The notes beneath the pieces were generated by a model. It did no database searches, was not told where the DNA came from, and saw only the letters and a program-made list of their open reading frames with translations. This document shows positions 18,301-26,523 of a stretch of DNA of 47,220 nt, in pieces. The position numbers and the translations under genes are program-made. Each line of letters begins with the position of its first letter. Within the stretch, counting starts at the first letter, position 1. Source of the DNA: a virus; the IMG/VR virus record IMGVR_UViG_3300048010_000183, positions 1-47,220 of that record. One strand, given 5' to 3'.

Positions 18301-20287
18301 TGAGAATATAAGTGCTACTGATAGAAGAGCAGGAAGATTGGCAGACGAGATTAGTACAGTAGGTTTACCTAGAGGAGAACACGCTTTGATAGCCAAAGCA
18401 GCAAGAGATGCTAAAAGAAGAGCAGAAGCTGTTGATAATGTGTCTAATTCGTTAGCGTCGTTTGTATTGAACGGTAAGTGGCACGAAATACTTTCGCTAG
18501 GTGTACGTGGTATTCAGTCAGTTGATGAGCTGTTTAAAAGACAGATAGTTAAGTCTCGTATATATTCTGAATCTAATAAGAAAGCATTACTTGAATTTCC
18601 TAACGATCCTGCGAAGCAACAACAAAGAGCAGAAGAATTATACAATTCAGCTTGGGTAGACAGTGATGGACTAGAAGTACTTAACGATACTCATCAGTTT
18701 ATGGATGAGGTTAATCAGGTGCGGGAAGAACTTTTGTTCGCTAGTAACACTGACGACTTGCAGGATGTTTATGTCAGTAGTTCTGAGAAACTTATAAACG
18801 CATTAAAAGATTTGAGCAATGACGACGGTTTAATGGGTTTCGTTATTAATGCTTTTCTACCTTACATAGGTGTTCCTATACGAGCAGTGTATCGAGGAGC
18901 TAGATTAGTAGCAGCACCTGCGAAACGTACGTTAGGTTTACTTGAGGTTTCACCTTTTGAATTACCAAGACGCATAGGGGAACAAGCAAATCCATACAAT
19001 AAGATTATAAGAAACATCGAGCTAGAAATGGATGTTGTTACTAAGCAGTTAGCTAAGTCTGAATTAGACGACGCTGCTAAAGCTAGTTTTCGTGATGAGT
19101 TTAATTTGTTGGATGAGCGATTAAAGACTGCTCAAGTTAGACGTGCTAAGTACAATAACGAACTACTGACCGACGGTTTAATCGGAGTTACTATAGCTGG
19201 TATAGGTTACGCATACGCACAAAGCGGTGCTGTTACTGGTTCACTTGCGTGGTTGACTGATGACCAACGTAAAAAATCAGGACTAGAATCTTTTAAGGCT
19301 TTTGGTAGTGACTACTCAGCTGCTTTGCCTTGGTCTTTTCCTTTAGCGTTGTACGCTGATTTAGGTGCATTCTATAGGATTAAGGACATAGAAGAAGAAA
19401 AAGGAATAAAAATACTAACCAAAGATCAAAACGTGTTTTCAGTCTTAAAACAATCTTTCATACAACTTTCTAAAGCAATGCCACTAGCTGAAGGCGTAAA
19501 GAACTTTGAAGAGATTGTTGGAGGAGAAGGAGAAGTTCTTACGTCAGCGTTTTCACGTTTAGTAGCTAGTTATGTTCCTGTGCCAGCTCAAGCTAGAAAG
19601 ATAGTACAAGCAATCGAGGCTGAAGGTGATGCGTCCGTCGCTGATTTACGTGGTGGTACTTTCTATGAGCGTATGATGTATTCTGTTTTAGGTGTAGCTC
19701 CTACCAATAAAAAGACAGACTTATTAGGTAATGATTTAATATCTAATAAGACAGCAATTACAGAAGCTATTGTAAGACAAGCACCTAGAAGAAAGAAAAG
19801 CCTGAGTGATTTTGAGAAGATAGTAGCAACAGATACACACGGTAATATTAGACGTAAACCTGCGACTTTGTACCCCGGTATCCGTATGACTGAGTTTAGA
19901 AACTCCGACGGTATGACATTGTCTTATGCTTTTGATCGCAGACTGAGGGACACACAAGTAAGAATTAAAGGTAAGAAGCAGTACATAGAGGATGCTGTAT
20001 TCGATTTAATTAACAGTAGCAGATGGTTGAAGAAATTTGATAAAGGTTTTGTTGCTAGTGAAACTAATCCTGATGTACTTGTAAATGAAGGACTAAAAGA
20101 TTTAGACAGCTTACTGCAAAAGTTTTATAAACAAACACAAAAAGATATGTTAAAAGATACTGAAGTTTTGGATGATTTTATAAACAGAGATGATGTATCT
20201 TTATACGAAATAATGGAAAACTTAGAAATGAAAGCAGACGAGGGAGGGCAACCTATCTCAATATTAGAAGTGCTTTCTGCTGACTAA
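15296..20287 (+). CDS. Internal virion protein D, T7 gp16-like ejection protein with an ADP-ribosyltransferase-like domain (1663 aa)
   Basis: Largest protein of the phage, at the T7 gene 16 place (T7 gp16 is 1318 aa). I see no lytic transglycosylase domain at the N-terminus, unlike T7. Residues ~30-230 hold Gly/Ala-rich hydrophobic stretches. Residues ~470-546 look like an R-S-E ADP-ribosyltransferase: KYGDTVTVYR with Arg486, SSWS at 501-504, and ETEVLL with Glu539 and Glu541. Residues ~560-920 are highly charged coiled coil. The C-terminal half has conserved ejection-protein-like segments (GFVINAFLPYIGVPIRAVYR near 1185). If the ART reading is right, the enzyme would be carried in the head and enter the cell with the DNA, as T4 Alt does. 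Confidence 0.8.
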   Translation: MTEEEYKRWKERLRSRVNATKVQEIDQQVEKIRTAPVTAEPDVSDITAEIAPEVLEARQIAEQEVSTGRHITGTALGVTAELGTGLALTHKLHRSQKYLQWLNNAKRISTVGVLAPEPTTTVGGVVGLAATEAAIWATSNFIGQKIRQAYGLQDKVSGGEMIAASVFGVGLVTKTADKFIRLGPGIGAANAWKGREMLVKGVNTFVSGAALGVAESALRQEIEAQLNGKDRDEYDYLFSGLAGGTFNSLFSVWSRTGKWGRGKAAEAAENAKARIDNDIKDLKDRLKEMDGRGRGSQFKIKKEIEKLEQGKDLIDDSINEIKTADEALSKQETNPKEVEDIDEPLIKKEEEVVEEPEVGELPETLRELKQNFISKKLAVPAREGEFPFIETPEGYFKQGNVYRHKDDPNFKVEQTDAEGVVKLAEDIANEAGGEGVYNLRRHMGPMSNPEAASKALREKAEELAPVQQAQRDLLRQKYGDTVTVYRVEDPDFTPSPERDVSSWSLEKKSVEDRLLVEGTVLKEKTIAVDDVQFVYNYRETEVLLRDDAAPVKPATKPELEVEEPEIPRVVDDEREDAFDVLRDRVSKINNDNISTELPLIEREAKKVYNRTYRNLNDLTRRLSKNADDTEALEEMLAEVKFFRKLNTEVKDIAETTGGRTLQAARRDADKYRWLSKYSYRSRLEDAALGKLEISLEAKLGRTTISEDADIKDLFDDFVKIKPRIKEAGKKIDKKVTKRAEARKKKEVTEQQKAEKLKKAFQTKIGKLQKELDDLRKRFGDDIALEEAQAKVKKKKPKDPRIVDLEDRIRFYKEAEAEVGKIEQLEANLARLADIEGRGVISELRKEVAPKPTGPTKPSKVKELQKKISDSKKRMKQKLADLDRVVAKEAKEKQDRNLYNDMEQAFFAALEADAATKGTKFIRGVKQARQMALIDQLPSVFAGVPTGIGAGFKQFFRVPAAWLSNLPQGLSVANKMFHIEASAAFKMLTDLNGLGEALRRTFAENISATDRRAGRLADEISTVGLPRGEHALIAKAARDAKRRAEAVDNVSNSLASFVLNGKWHEILSLGVRGIQSVDELFKRQIVKSRIYSESNKKALLEFPNDPAKQQQRAEELYNSAWVDSDGLEVLNDTHQFMDEVNQVREELLFASNTDDLQDVYVSSSEKLINALKDLSNDDGLMGFVINAFLPYIGVPIRAVYRGARLVAAPAKRTLGLLEVSPFELPRRIGEQANPYNKIIRNIELEMDVVTKQLAKSELDDAAKASFRDEFNLLDERLKTAQVRRAKYNNELLTDGLIGVTIAGIGYAYAQSGAVTGSLAWLTDDQRKKSGLESFKAFGSDYSAALPWSFPLALYADLGAFYRIKDIEEEKGIKILTKDQNVFSVLKQSFIQLSKAMPLAEGVKNFEEIVGGEGEVLTSAFSRLVASYVPVPAQARKIVQAIEAEGDASVADLRGGTFYERMMYSVLGVAPTNKKTDLLGNDLISNKTAITEAIVRQAPRRKKSLSDFEKIVATDTHGNIRRKPATLYPGIRMTEFRNSDGMTLSYAFDRRLRDTQVRIKGKKQYIEDAVFDLINSSRWLKKFDKGFVASETNPDVLVNEGLKDLDSLLQKFYKQTQKDMLKDTEVLDDFINRDDVSLYEIMENLEMKADEGGQPISILEVLSAD

Positions 20288-20309
20288 GTGCTTGAACTCC
20301 TCGCTCAAT

Positions 20310-20323
20310 AAGTAATAATATAA
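20310..20323 (+). promoter_or_regulatory. AT-rich 14-base motif before tail fibre, shared with 39528
   Basis: The sequence AAGTAATAATATAA occurs here just before the tail fibre start and again at 39528-39541 before the 105-aa gene that opens the other adhesin cassette. It could be part of a late promoter or a translation enhancer. Chance is possible because the motif is AT-rich. Confidence 0.25.
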
Positions 20324-20327
20324 TATC

Positions 20328-21251
20328 ATGGCTAACACCTACGTAGACTATACAGCAACAGCAGCACAAACTGACTTTGCTTTTACCTTTCCCTATTTAG
20401 AAGACGAACACGTAATAGTCGAGATAGACGGTGTACAGAAAACACTGACCACTGACTACACTATCGTAACTTCTCCGTCCACTAAGATTGTACTTACTTC
20501 AGGAGCTACTGCCGGACAGGTTGTTAGAGTACGTCGTAAGAGTCAACCCGGTATAGACCTTGTAGACTTTGAGAACGGATCGGTACTTACTGAAAGTGAA
20601 CTGGATCGAGCGTACCAGCACAACCGTTATCTGAACGAAGAGATCAGCGAACTAAACGATGCGTCGTTGCAGAAGAAACAAGGTAGCGATAATTACACAG
20701 CTAAGAACAACAGGATTGTAGACTTGGCAGACCCAGTAGACCCACAAGACGCTGCCACTAAGAACTACGTAGATACACAAGACGCACTAAAGGTAGATAA
20801 AGCAGGGGATTCGATGACGGGTGCTCTAGCTATGGGTGGTAATAAGATTACTGGATTAGGAACACCTACTCTTGCTGACGATGCTGCTACCAAGACTTAT
20901 GTAGATAGTAGTGTATCTTCCGCTGTAACAGGTACAGGACTTCCCCCATCGTTTGATAAGTTTACGGGGACAGGTTCACAAACAACATTCTCTTTGACCT
21001 TTACTACAAACGGCACTGCTTCCTCTTCAATTTTAGTAGCAATCGATGGGGAGGTAATAGACCCAGATGACTACACAATTTCAGGCGGTGCTGATGAAAT
21101 AGAGTTTACCACGCCTCCTCCTCTTAACTCAGAAGTTCTAGTTATTGAAAGAGGTTTTAAAGTTAAGACGGACATACCAACAGAGTATGATTGGGGAAGT
21201 ATAGTCGGTGATCCTGTTACCGCTAATTATTCATACGGACAAATAGTATAA
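20328..21251 (+). CDS. Tail fibre, T7 gp17 N-terminal type adaptor (307 aa)
   Basis: Attaches to the tail through a T7-type fibre N-domain: residues 1-110 contain YVDYTATAAQTDFAFTFPYL, DEHVIVEIDGVQKTL, TAGQVVRVRRKSQPG and LTESELDRAYQHNRYLNEE. Two shaft repeats follow (DPQDAATKNYVDTQDAL near 145, LADDAATKTYVDSSV near 185). Residues ~205-280 form a second domain that echoes the first (FTGTGSQTTFSLTF, SSILVAIDGEVIDPDDY). At 307 aa with no receptor tip it probably acts as an adaptor for the two fibre proteins encoded directly downstream. Confidence 0.88.
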   Translation: MANTYVDYTATAAQTDFAFTFPYLEDEHVIVEIDGVQKTLTTDYTIVTSPSTKIVLTSGATAGQVVRVRRKSQPGIDLVDFENGSVLTESELDRAYQHNRYLNEEISELNDASLQKKQGSDNYTAKNNRIVDLADPVDPQDAATKNYVDTQDALKVDKAGDSMTGALAMGGNKITGLGTPTLADDAATKTYVDSSVSSAVTGTGLPPSFDKFTGTGSQTTFSLTFTTNGTASSSILVAIDGEVIDPDDYTISGGADEIEFTTPPPLNSEVLVIERGFKVKTDIPTEYDWGSIVGDPVTANYSYGQIV

Positions 21252-21254
21252 GAT

Positions 21255-21845
21255 ATGAGTTTATCAGTACAATTAAGAAGAGGAACATCCGCACAGAACG
21301 CTGCGTTTATAGGAAGAGCTGGCGAGTTAATATATACAACTGATACCAAGGATTTGTTTGTACACGACGGTTCTACTGCTGGTGGCACTCCTGTTGGATC
21401 GTTAGCGTCGATAGCTGATGACTCCGTTACGTTTGCTAAGATAGAAGAGATACCAGCCAATACGATACTTGGTAACAATACAGGCAGTTCTTCGGATATA
21501 CTAGAGTTAAGCGTAGCACAGACTCAAACGTTGTTGAACGTAGCTGACGGTGCTACTGCTAACGATAGTGATGCTAACCTGAAGAATAGAGCTAACCACA
21601 CGGGTACACAGACTGCTAGTACTATCTCAGACTTTGACACGGAAGTAGCTAACAACAGTGCTGTAGCTGCTAACACGGCTAAGATCAGTTATACAGACTC
21701 TGCTGCTGTAGCTTTAAATACAGCTAAGGTAACAAACGCCACACACACCGGGGATGTAACAGGGGCAACTGCACTCACTATCGCTAACGGAGTAGTAGAC
21801 TCTGACAAATTATCAACAACATTAGACTTTGGATCAATCGCGTAA
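21255..21845 (+). CDS. Fibre protein with Mtd N-terminal-like hook (196 aa)
   Basis: Residues 1-50 (SVQLRRGTSAQNAAF, GELIYTTDTKDLFVHDGST) match the hook domain found at the N-terminus of major tropism determinant (Mtd)-type fibres. The rest is repetitive shaft: ADGATANDSDANLKNRANHT, GTQTASTISDFDTEV and ATHTGDVTGATALTI, motifs common in phage side fibres. It starts three bases after the adaptor stop. Likely a fibre segment stacked on the adaptor. No receptor tip is recognised. Confidence 0.75.
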   Translation: MSLSVQLRRGTSAQNAAFIGRAGELIYTTDTKDLFVHDGSTAGGTPVGSLASIADDSVTFAKIEEIPANTILGNNTGSSSDILELSVAQTQTLLNVADGATANDSDANLKNRANHTGTQTASTISDFDTEVANNSAVAANTAKISYTDSAAVALNTAKVTNATHTGDVTGATALTIANGVVDSDKLSTTLDFGSIA

Positions 21846-21857
21846 CCACATATAATC

Positions 21858-23036
21858 ATGGCAAACATAGAAGTAAAACTTAGAAGAGGAACCACATCAC
21901 AACACAGCAGCTTTACAGGTGCTGAAGGTGAAGTAACAGTAGACACCGATTTAGATACACTCAGGGTACACGACGGATCAACTGCTGGTGGTGAACGTTT
22001 AGCTAAATACAGTGAGTTAGCAGGAGCTGGTGGAGGTGGTACAGTCACGTCAGTAGACAGCGGTACAGGATTGACAGGCGGTCCTATTACTACAAGCGGT
22101 ACGCTTAGTATAGCTAACGACGGTGTTGATACGGCTCAGATAGCTGCTAATGCTGTCACAAGCACTGAGATAGCTGCTAACGCTGTTACAAGTACTGAGA
22201 TAGCTGATAATGCTGTTACCTCTACTGAGATAAGTTCTACTGATACGACCCTTAACGTTAACGATACCAATAACAATATAGGTACAGGTGCTTTAGCTGA
22301 CGCTGGTTATCAACTAACAGTAGACGGCGGTACAGGAAAAAGCGCCATATATGCTAAAGGTAACAAAGCTTCTGGTTATGTTGATTTAGACCTTGAGAAT
22401 GAAAGTGCGACTGGATCGGGCGGTCGAATGATAATCACGCAAGGTTCTAATTCAGCCTATTTCCAGTATCAAGAATCAGGAGAGCAGCTTAGTTTTGTTA
22501 TTGTAGATGGAAGTCTTAGCGCAAACGCTGGTATAAAAATAGCTTGTTCTTCTGCTTCTCAAGCAGCTGTTACGCCATCAGGTAGTATGTACAGTAATCC
22601 TAATTCAAATGTTGATTTAGGTAGTAGTTCTAATACTTGGGATAATGGATATATAAATGGAGGTTCTTGGACGGGTTCTGATCGTAACTTAAAACAAGAC
22701 ATAGAGGATTTAAGTGAAGCGGAATTAAGAGTGGCGACAGCTTTGAAGGGTCTGATGAAAAAGTTTAGACTTAAAGATGCGGTGGCAAAGAAAGGTGACG
22801 ACGCTCGTATTCATATTGGTGTCATTGCACAAGATGTAAAAGCAGCTTTTGAAGCTGAAGGGTTAGATGCTTATCGATACGCTGTTATAGGTGAAGACAC
22901 TTGGTGGTCTAAGCAAGATGAAGACGGTGAGTGGATAATTAAAAATGACAATCCAAACGACGCAACTTATACAGAATATACTAAGATGTCAGTGCGTTAC
23001 GAACAGCTACTAGCATTTATAATTGCAGCAATGTAA
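21858..23036 (+). CDS. Tail fibre with Mtd-like hook and C-terminal S74 self-cleaving chaperone (392 aa)
   Basis: Residues 1-50 are a second hook (VKLRRGTTSQHSSF, VHDGSTAGG) homologous to the preceding gene. Residues ~55-80 are a Gly-rich turn, followed by imperfect AANAVTSTEI repeats near 95-125. The C-terminus is an intramolecular chaperone/peptidase S74 domain: Ser274 and Lys279 in SDRNLKQDI form the Ser-Lys dyad with the usual five-residue spacing, then HIGVIAQDVKAAFEAEGL and SVRYEQLLAFIIAAM. The chaperone folds the trimer and then cuts itself off before Ser274. The receptor-facing region is therefore about residues 130-273. Confidence 0.87.
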   Translation: MANIEVKLRRGTTSQHSSFTGAEGEVTVDTDLDTLRVHDGSTAGGERLAKYSELAGAGGGGTVTSVDSGTGLTGGPITTSGTLSIANDGVDTAQIAANAVTSTEIAANAVTSTEIADNAVTSTEISSTDTTLNVNDTNNNIGTGALADAGYQLTVDGGTGKSAIYAKGNKASGYVDLDLENESATGSGGRMIITQGSNSAYFQYQESGEQLSFVIVDGSLSANAGIKIACSSASQAAVTPSGSMYSNPNSNVDLGSSSNTWDNGYINGGSWTGSDRNLKQDIEDLSEAELRVATALKGLMKKFRLKDAVAKKGDDARIHIGVIAQDVKAAFEAEGLDAYRYAVIGEDTWWSKQDEDGEWIIKNDNPNDATYTEYTKMSVRYEQLLAFIIAAM

Positions 23037-23040
23037 TACG

Positions 23041-23292
23041 ATGACTGAATCTGTCTCACACTTTCTCGACTCTGCCCTTGCCATCGTTCTTGGTGTTATC
23101 GGGTGGATGATTAAAAAACTAACAGATCGTTTGGAGAATGATGAGAGACGTTTAACAAAGATTGAAGTAGAACTGGCTGCACAACGTGAACGAGACACCG
23201 CTGTTGAGAACCGTATGACGGGTCTTGAGAGTAGTGTTAAAGAGATCAGCCATAAACTAGACCGCATGATGGAGATGTTGATGAAACGATGA
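23041..23292 (+). CDS. Holin-like membrane protein with coiled coil (83 aa)
   Basis: One hydrophobic helix near the N-terminus (FLDSALAIVLGVIGWMIKKL) is followed by a long charged coiled coil (RLENDERRLTKIEVELAAQ, SSVKEISHKLDRMMEML). Position after the fibres and before the terminase genes equals T7 gene 17.5 (holin). An inner-membrane protein for lysis is the best guess; an i-spanin role is an alternative. ATG at 23041 is preferred over an upstream start inside the fibre gene. The stop overlaps the next start (ATGA). Confidence 0.6.
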   Translation: MTESVSHFLDSALAIVLGVIGWMIKKLTDRLENDERRLTKIEVELAAQRERDTAVENRMTGLESSVKEISHKLDRMMEMLMKR

Positions 23293-23414
23293 AACAAGGA
23301 CTATACGCAAACATAAACAGAAGACGTAAACTAGGCATCAGCCGTAGTAAAAAGAAATCAACCATTACACCTAAAGCTTACGCCAACATGAAGCGTGGGT
23401 TTAAAAAGAAGTAA
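23289..23414 (+). CDS. Small basic protein (41 aa)
   Basis: A Lys/Arg-rich protein starting QGLYANINRRRKLGISRSKK and ending AYANMKRGFKKK. This GLYANI-type basic protein resembles small conserved phage proteins often found near packaging genes; function unknown, nucleic-acid binding plausible from charge. The ATG overlaps the TGA of the holin-like gene. Confidence 0.62.
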   Translation: MKQGLYANINRRRKLGISRSKKKSTITPKAYANMKRGFKKK

Positions 23415-23415
23415 G

Positions 23416-23652
23416 GTGGCTGTATCGTTGTCCATAGGCAGAGGTGAGAAGTCCCGTAAAGGCGGACTCACTGCAAAGGGTAGACGCAAGTACAATCGTG
23501 CTACTGGGTCTAACCTGAAAGCTCCTCAACCCGGTGGTGGTCCTCGTAAGCGTTCCTTCTGTGCTAGGATGTCAGGAGTAAAAGGACCAATGAAAGACAG
23601 TAAAGGCAGACCTACCCGTAAAGCGTTAGCGTTAAGAAGGTGGAAGTGCTGA
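23416..23652 (+). CDS. DUF6321-like small basic protein (78 aa, GTG start)
   Basis: Strongly basic. The motif GGLTAKGRRKYNRATGSNLK, then APQPGGGPRKRSFCARM and a closing LRRWKC are, as far as I recall, the hallmark of the DUF6321 family, present in many phages and of unknown function. The GTG at 23416 follows the previous stop by one base; an upstream in-frame GTG at 23395, inside the previous gene, would add seven residues. Two Cys are kept. Confidence 0.7.
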   Translation: MAVSLSIGRGEKSRKGGLTAKGRRKYNRATGSNLKAPQPGGGPRKRSFCARMSGVKGPMKDSKGRPTRKALALRRWKC

Positions 23653-23655
23653 CAG

Positions 23656-23841
23656 ATGCCTAAACCTTTTCGCAGAGCTAGACCCCGTCCTAATCCTTTA
23701 TTCTTTCAGAACAGGACTCTATCAGCTACTAGCGGTAGTGGTGGAGGTGGTAGCACTGCTGCTGTAGAAGTATCTATTGCCACTTTAAAAACCAGATTGA
23801 TTGCGTTAGAGTCAATAAAAGCGTTAGAATTTGAGGAGTAA
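23656..23841 (+). CDS. Unrecognised small protein (61 aa)
   Basis: Arg/Pro-rich N-terminus (PKPFRRARPRPNPLFFQN), a Gly/Ser linker and a short predicted helix (VSIATLKTRLIALESIKALE). No known family recognised. It fits tightly between its neighbours, with three and six bases of spacing, and shares their base composition, which supports it as a real gene. Confidence 0.5.
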   Translation: MPKPFRRARPRPNPLFFQNRTLSATSGSGGGGSTAAVEVSIATLKTRLIALESIKALEFEE

Positions 23842-23847
23842 CCATTT

Positions 23848-24111
23848 ATGAAAGATCACGTAGAAGGAGCTAAACTAGCAGACAACTATACTGAACTGTG
23901 TAAAGATGCAGTCGGGTACATGAAAGCGATGGAGGAGTACAACCCAGCTTTGATGAACACTGTGGGTAAGTGGTTGAAAGATAACAACATAACAGTTGAC
24001 AGTCGTAACGGTACTCCTATGGATAGTTTAGCTAACGATTTTAAAACTTTACCTTTCAGTGAACAACAAGACGAAACACCAAGAGATACCACCGCCTCTG
24101 CGGGACTTTAG
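23848..24111 (+). CDS. terS: Terminase small subunit candidate (87 aa)
   Basis: Position directly upstream of and overlapping the large terminase by 53 bases, as T7 gene 18 precedes gene 19. The pattern ALMNTVGKWLKDNNITVDSR followed by PMDSLANDFKTLPF resembles the xFLKDNxI...LPF ending of small terminase subunits of marine T7-like phages. It would recognise concatemeric DNA and hand it to the large subunit. The protein is short, so the call rests mainly on this motif and on position. Confidence 0.65.
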   Translation: MKDHVEGAKLADNYTELCKDAVGYMKAMEEYNPALMNTVGKWLKDNNITVDSRNGTPMDSLANDFKTLPFSEQQDETPRDTTASAGL

Positions 24112-25750
24112 AAACTTTCTGTACTTAGTATGGAAACATCTGAACCTGCCTGATCCAACAACATTACAGTACGATATTGCTGACTATATGCAGCACGGAC
24201 CTAAGCGGTCAACCATCATGGCGTTTCGTGGTGTTGGTAAGAGCTGGATTTGTAGTGCGTATGTAGTACATCAGTTGCTGCTAGACCCAACAAAGAACGT
24301 ACTCGTTGTATCTGCTAGTAAGAATCGTGCTGATGACTTCTCCACGTTCACGTTAAAGATCATACACGATATACCTATCCTTAAACAACTGAAACCAACA
24401 GAGAACCAACGGTTCAGTAAGATAGCTTTTGATGTAGGACCAGCTCCTGCGTCACACGCCCCGTCCGTTAAGTCCCTTGGTATATCGTCCCAGTTAACAG
24501 GGTCTCGTGCTGATATAATCGTAGCGGACGACGTGGAAGTCCCTAACAACTCCGCTACCCAAGGTATGCGGGATAAACTAGATGAACAAGTAAAAGAGTT
24601 TGAAGCGATCCTTAAACCCCTCGATTCGTCCCGTATATTATTCCTTGGTACTCCTCAGTGTGAAGATAGTATCTATAACAAACTACGAGAAAGAGGCTAC
24701 AACGCCCGTATATGGCCTTCGGAGTATCCGGATGAGTCAGAAGTCATATCAAACTACGGAGGCGATCTAGCACCCCTTATAGCGGATAATATAGACGAAA
24801 CAACAACCAGTACCACTACAGAACCTCTACGGTTTACTGATATGGACTTAGAGGAACGTAAGATGTCCTACGGTCGTACCGGGTATGCGTTGCAGTTCAT
24901 GTTGAATCCTAAGCTGTCGGATGCTGACAGATACCCACTGAAGATTAACGATCTGATCATTATGGACGTAGACGTGGATACTGCTCCTGAGAAAGTCCTG
25001 TGGTCGTCTGATCCAGATCAAGCGGATAGAACACTACCAAATGTAGGTCTCAGTGGGGATCGGTATAAACGTCCAGCTAAGACTATCGGGGATAACATAC
25101 CCTATACAGGCTCTGTACTATCCATTGACCCGTCTGGTCGTGGTAAAGATGAAACAGGGTACGCTGTCGTCAAGATGCTTAACGGTCAACTGTTTGTACC
25201 CGATGCTGGCGGTATCCGTGGTGGTTATGACGAGGTAACACTAAAACGTCTCGTCTCTATAGCCAAGGATAACAAAGTTAACAAAGTAGTCATAGAGTCT
25301 AACTTTGGTGACGGTATGTTTATGGAACTGATTAAACCGTTGTTTCGTACTACGTACCCGATAACAATAGAAGAAGTAAGACATAACAAACAAAAAGAAC
25401 TACGTATTGTTGATGTTATGGAACCTGTACTCAACTCTCATCGTCTTATTGTTGATCCCAGTGTTATTAATAACGACTATAAGAGTGCTCTTAGCTACCC
25501 TATAGAACAACAAACCAGGTACATGCTAATGTATCAACTATCACGAATAACACGTGATAAAGGTTCCCTTGTACACGATGACCGTCTTGACGCTCTATCA
25601 ATAGCGATTGGTTACTGGGTGCAGCAGATGGCTGCTGACGTTAACCAAAACATGATTGATAGAAAGCAAGAACTGTTAGATCAAGAGTTAACAAACTTTA
25701 CTGATAGCTTTTATAAACGTAAACGTTCTAAAGCGTTCCTCTGGTCGTAG
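24059..25750 (+). CDS. terL: Terminase large subunit, T7 gp19-like (563 aa, GTG start)
   Basis: DNA-packaging motor ATPase and nuclease. Walker A is FRGVGKS (residues 56-62) and Walker B DIIVADDVE (152-160), followed by the coupling motif LFLGTPQ near 200. The C-terminal RNase H-like nuclease has SIDPSGRGKDETGYAVV with Asp357, VIESNFGDGMF near 418 and a final DDRLDALSIAIGYW. T7 gp19 is 586 aa. The GTG start lies within the small-subunit gene, implying coupled translation. As in T7 this should be the last gene before the right genome end. Confidence 0.94.
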   Translation: MNNKTKHQEIPPPLRDFRNFLYLVWKHLNLPDPTTLQYDIADYMQHGPKRSTIMAFRGVGKSWICSAYVVHQLLLDPTKNVLVVSASKNRADDFSTFTLKIIHDIPILKQLKPTENQRFSKIAFDVGPAPASHAPSVKSLGISSQLTGSRADIIVADDVEVPNNSATQGMRDKLDEQVKEFEAILKPLDSSRILFLGTPQCEDSIYNKLRERGYNARIWPSEYPDESEVISNYGGDLAPLIADNIDETTTSTTTEPLRFTDMDLEERKMSYGRTGYALQFMLNPKLSDADRYPLKINDLIIMDVDVDTAPEKVLWSSDPDQADRTLPNVGLSGDRYKRPAKTIGDNIPYTGSVLSIDPSGRGKDETGYAVVKMLNGQLFVPDAGGIRGGYDEVTLKRLVSIAKDNKVNKVVIESNFGDGMFMELIKPLFRTTYPITIEEVRHNKQKELRIVDVMEPVLNSHRLIVDPSVINNDYKSALSYPIEQQTRYMLMYQLSRITRDKGSLVHDDRLDALSIAIGYWVQQMAADVNQNMIDRKQELLDQELTNFTDSFYKRKRSKAFLWS

Positions 25751-26286
25751 TCGTCGTTATCACTCCTCCTACTTACTATAACAAACTCTTTAGTAGCACC
25801 TATCTATCTCTCTATAACTGTGTTTTTGTAGTTAGTACAGATACAGGATTATTGTTATTGTAAATTCTAAAGTTAGACTTTAAATATGCTTGGTTTACGT
25901 GTAAACACACCTATCCTTAAATACTGTTGAAAGAAGATGACGACTATAGGATAAAAGCGTGTCAAGTCTTTGAGGAGCTTTTACAATAACAGTTTATAAC
26001 GACGACGTTTTAAAGTGTCCGTTGTTGTGGTCGTCTCGTCTAAAGAAGCTATTACTATTGATGTTATCGTTTAAAACAGACAGCTGTTGCAGCACTCTCA
26101 CTAAAGCCGTGAGGGGCTAGTATAACAACATACAGCCTATACAGGTTGGGTGTCAATAGTAGAGTTGTAAGTCGTTGTTATTGAACGATTTAAAATAGTG
26201 ATAAAAACTACTAGTAAAAATTAAAGCAAACAGATATACTAAACGACACTATGATTACAGCAACGACAACACTACGTTAACGTCTT
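25751..26286. other. Non-coding stretch after terminase; probable genome-end region
   Basis: 536 bp without a credible gene on either strand. It holds a GTTTAC-GT-GTAAAC inverted repeat (25893-25906), a CTCAC/GTGAG hairpin (26097-26113) and a perfect 10-bp palindrome ACGTTAACGT (26274-26283) just before the next ATG. In T7-like phages the direct terminal repeat lies right here, after the terminase gene. The exact ends cannot be read from sequence alone. Confidence 0.5.
26097..26113 (+). terminator. CTCAC/GTGAG hairpin in the post-terminase region
   Basis: Five-base stem CTCAC (26097-26101) and GTGAG (26109-26113) with a 7-base loop; it can be extended outward with a G-U pair. No clear U-tract follows, so it may be a processing or packaging structure and not a terminator. 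Confidence 0.3.
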
Positions 26287-26499
26287 ATGGATATGCACCA
26301 TCAAGTCGATTCTTTTATGTTTGATCTGGACAATTTAATACGACGATACCAGCAGGAATACGACCTGTCAGACCAAGCATTAGTGGGGGCGTTGGAGTTT
26401 GCCAAGCTCACTGTTCTAACGGATTCTAGCGTACTTTTCAGCCCGGAAGACATAGACGAAGACGGTCTAGATGACGGTACGATCAGTCCGCACTTCTAG
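26287..26499 (+). CDS. Small acidic protein, unrecognised (70 aa)
   Basis: Helical N-terminus (SFMFDLDNLIRRYQQEYDLS, QALVGALEFAKL) and a very acidic tail (SPEDIDEDGLDDG). No known domain recognised. It stands alone between two non-coding stretches, with a 10-bp palindrome (26274-26283) just upstream and a hairpin just downstream (26524-26551), so it may be the first early gene or the last late gene. The acidic tail would suit a DNA-mimic or host-protein-binding role, but this is only inference. Confidence 0.6.
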   Translation: MDMHHQVDSFMFDLDNLIRRYQQEYDLSDQALVGALEFAKLTVLTDSSVLFSPEDIDEDGLDDGTISPHF

Positions 26500-26523
26500 T
26501 CGGTCACGTTGTTCCCTCCTATC

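Noticed and set aside
20328-23036. Diversity-generating retroelement, suggested by Mtd-like hooks and variable adhesins
   Set aside because: No reverse transcriptase and no template/variable repeat pair is present, and the S74 fibre lacks a C-type lectin tip.
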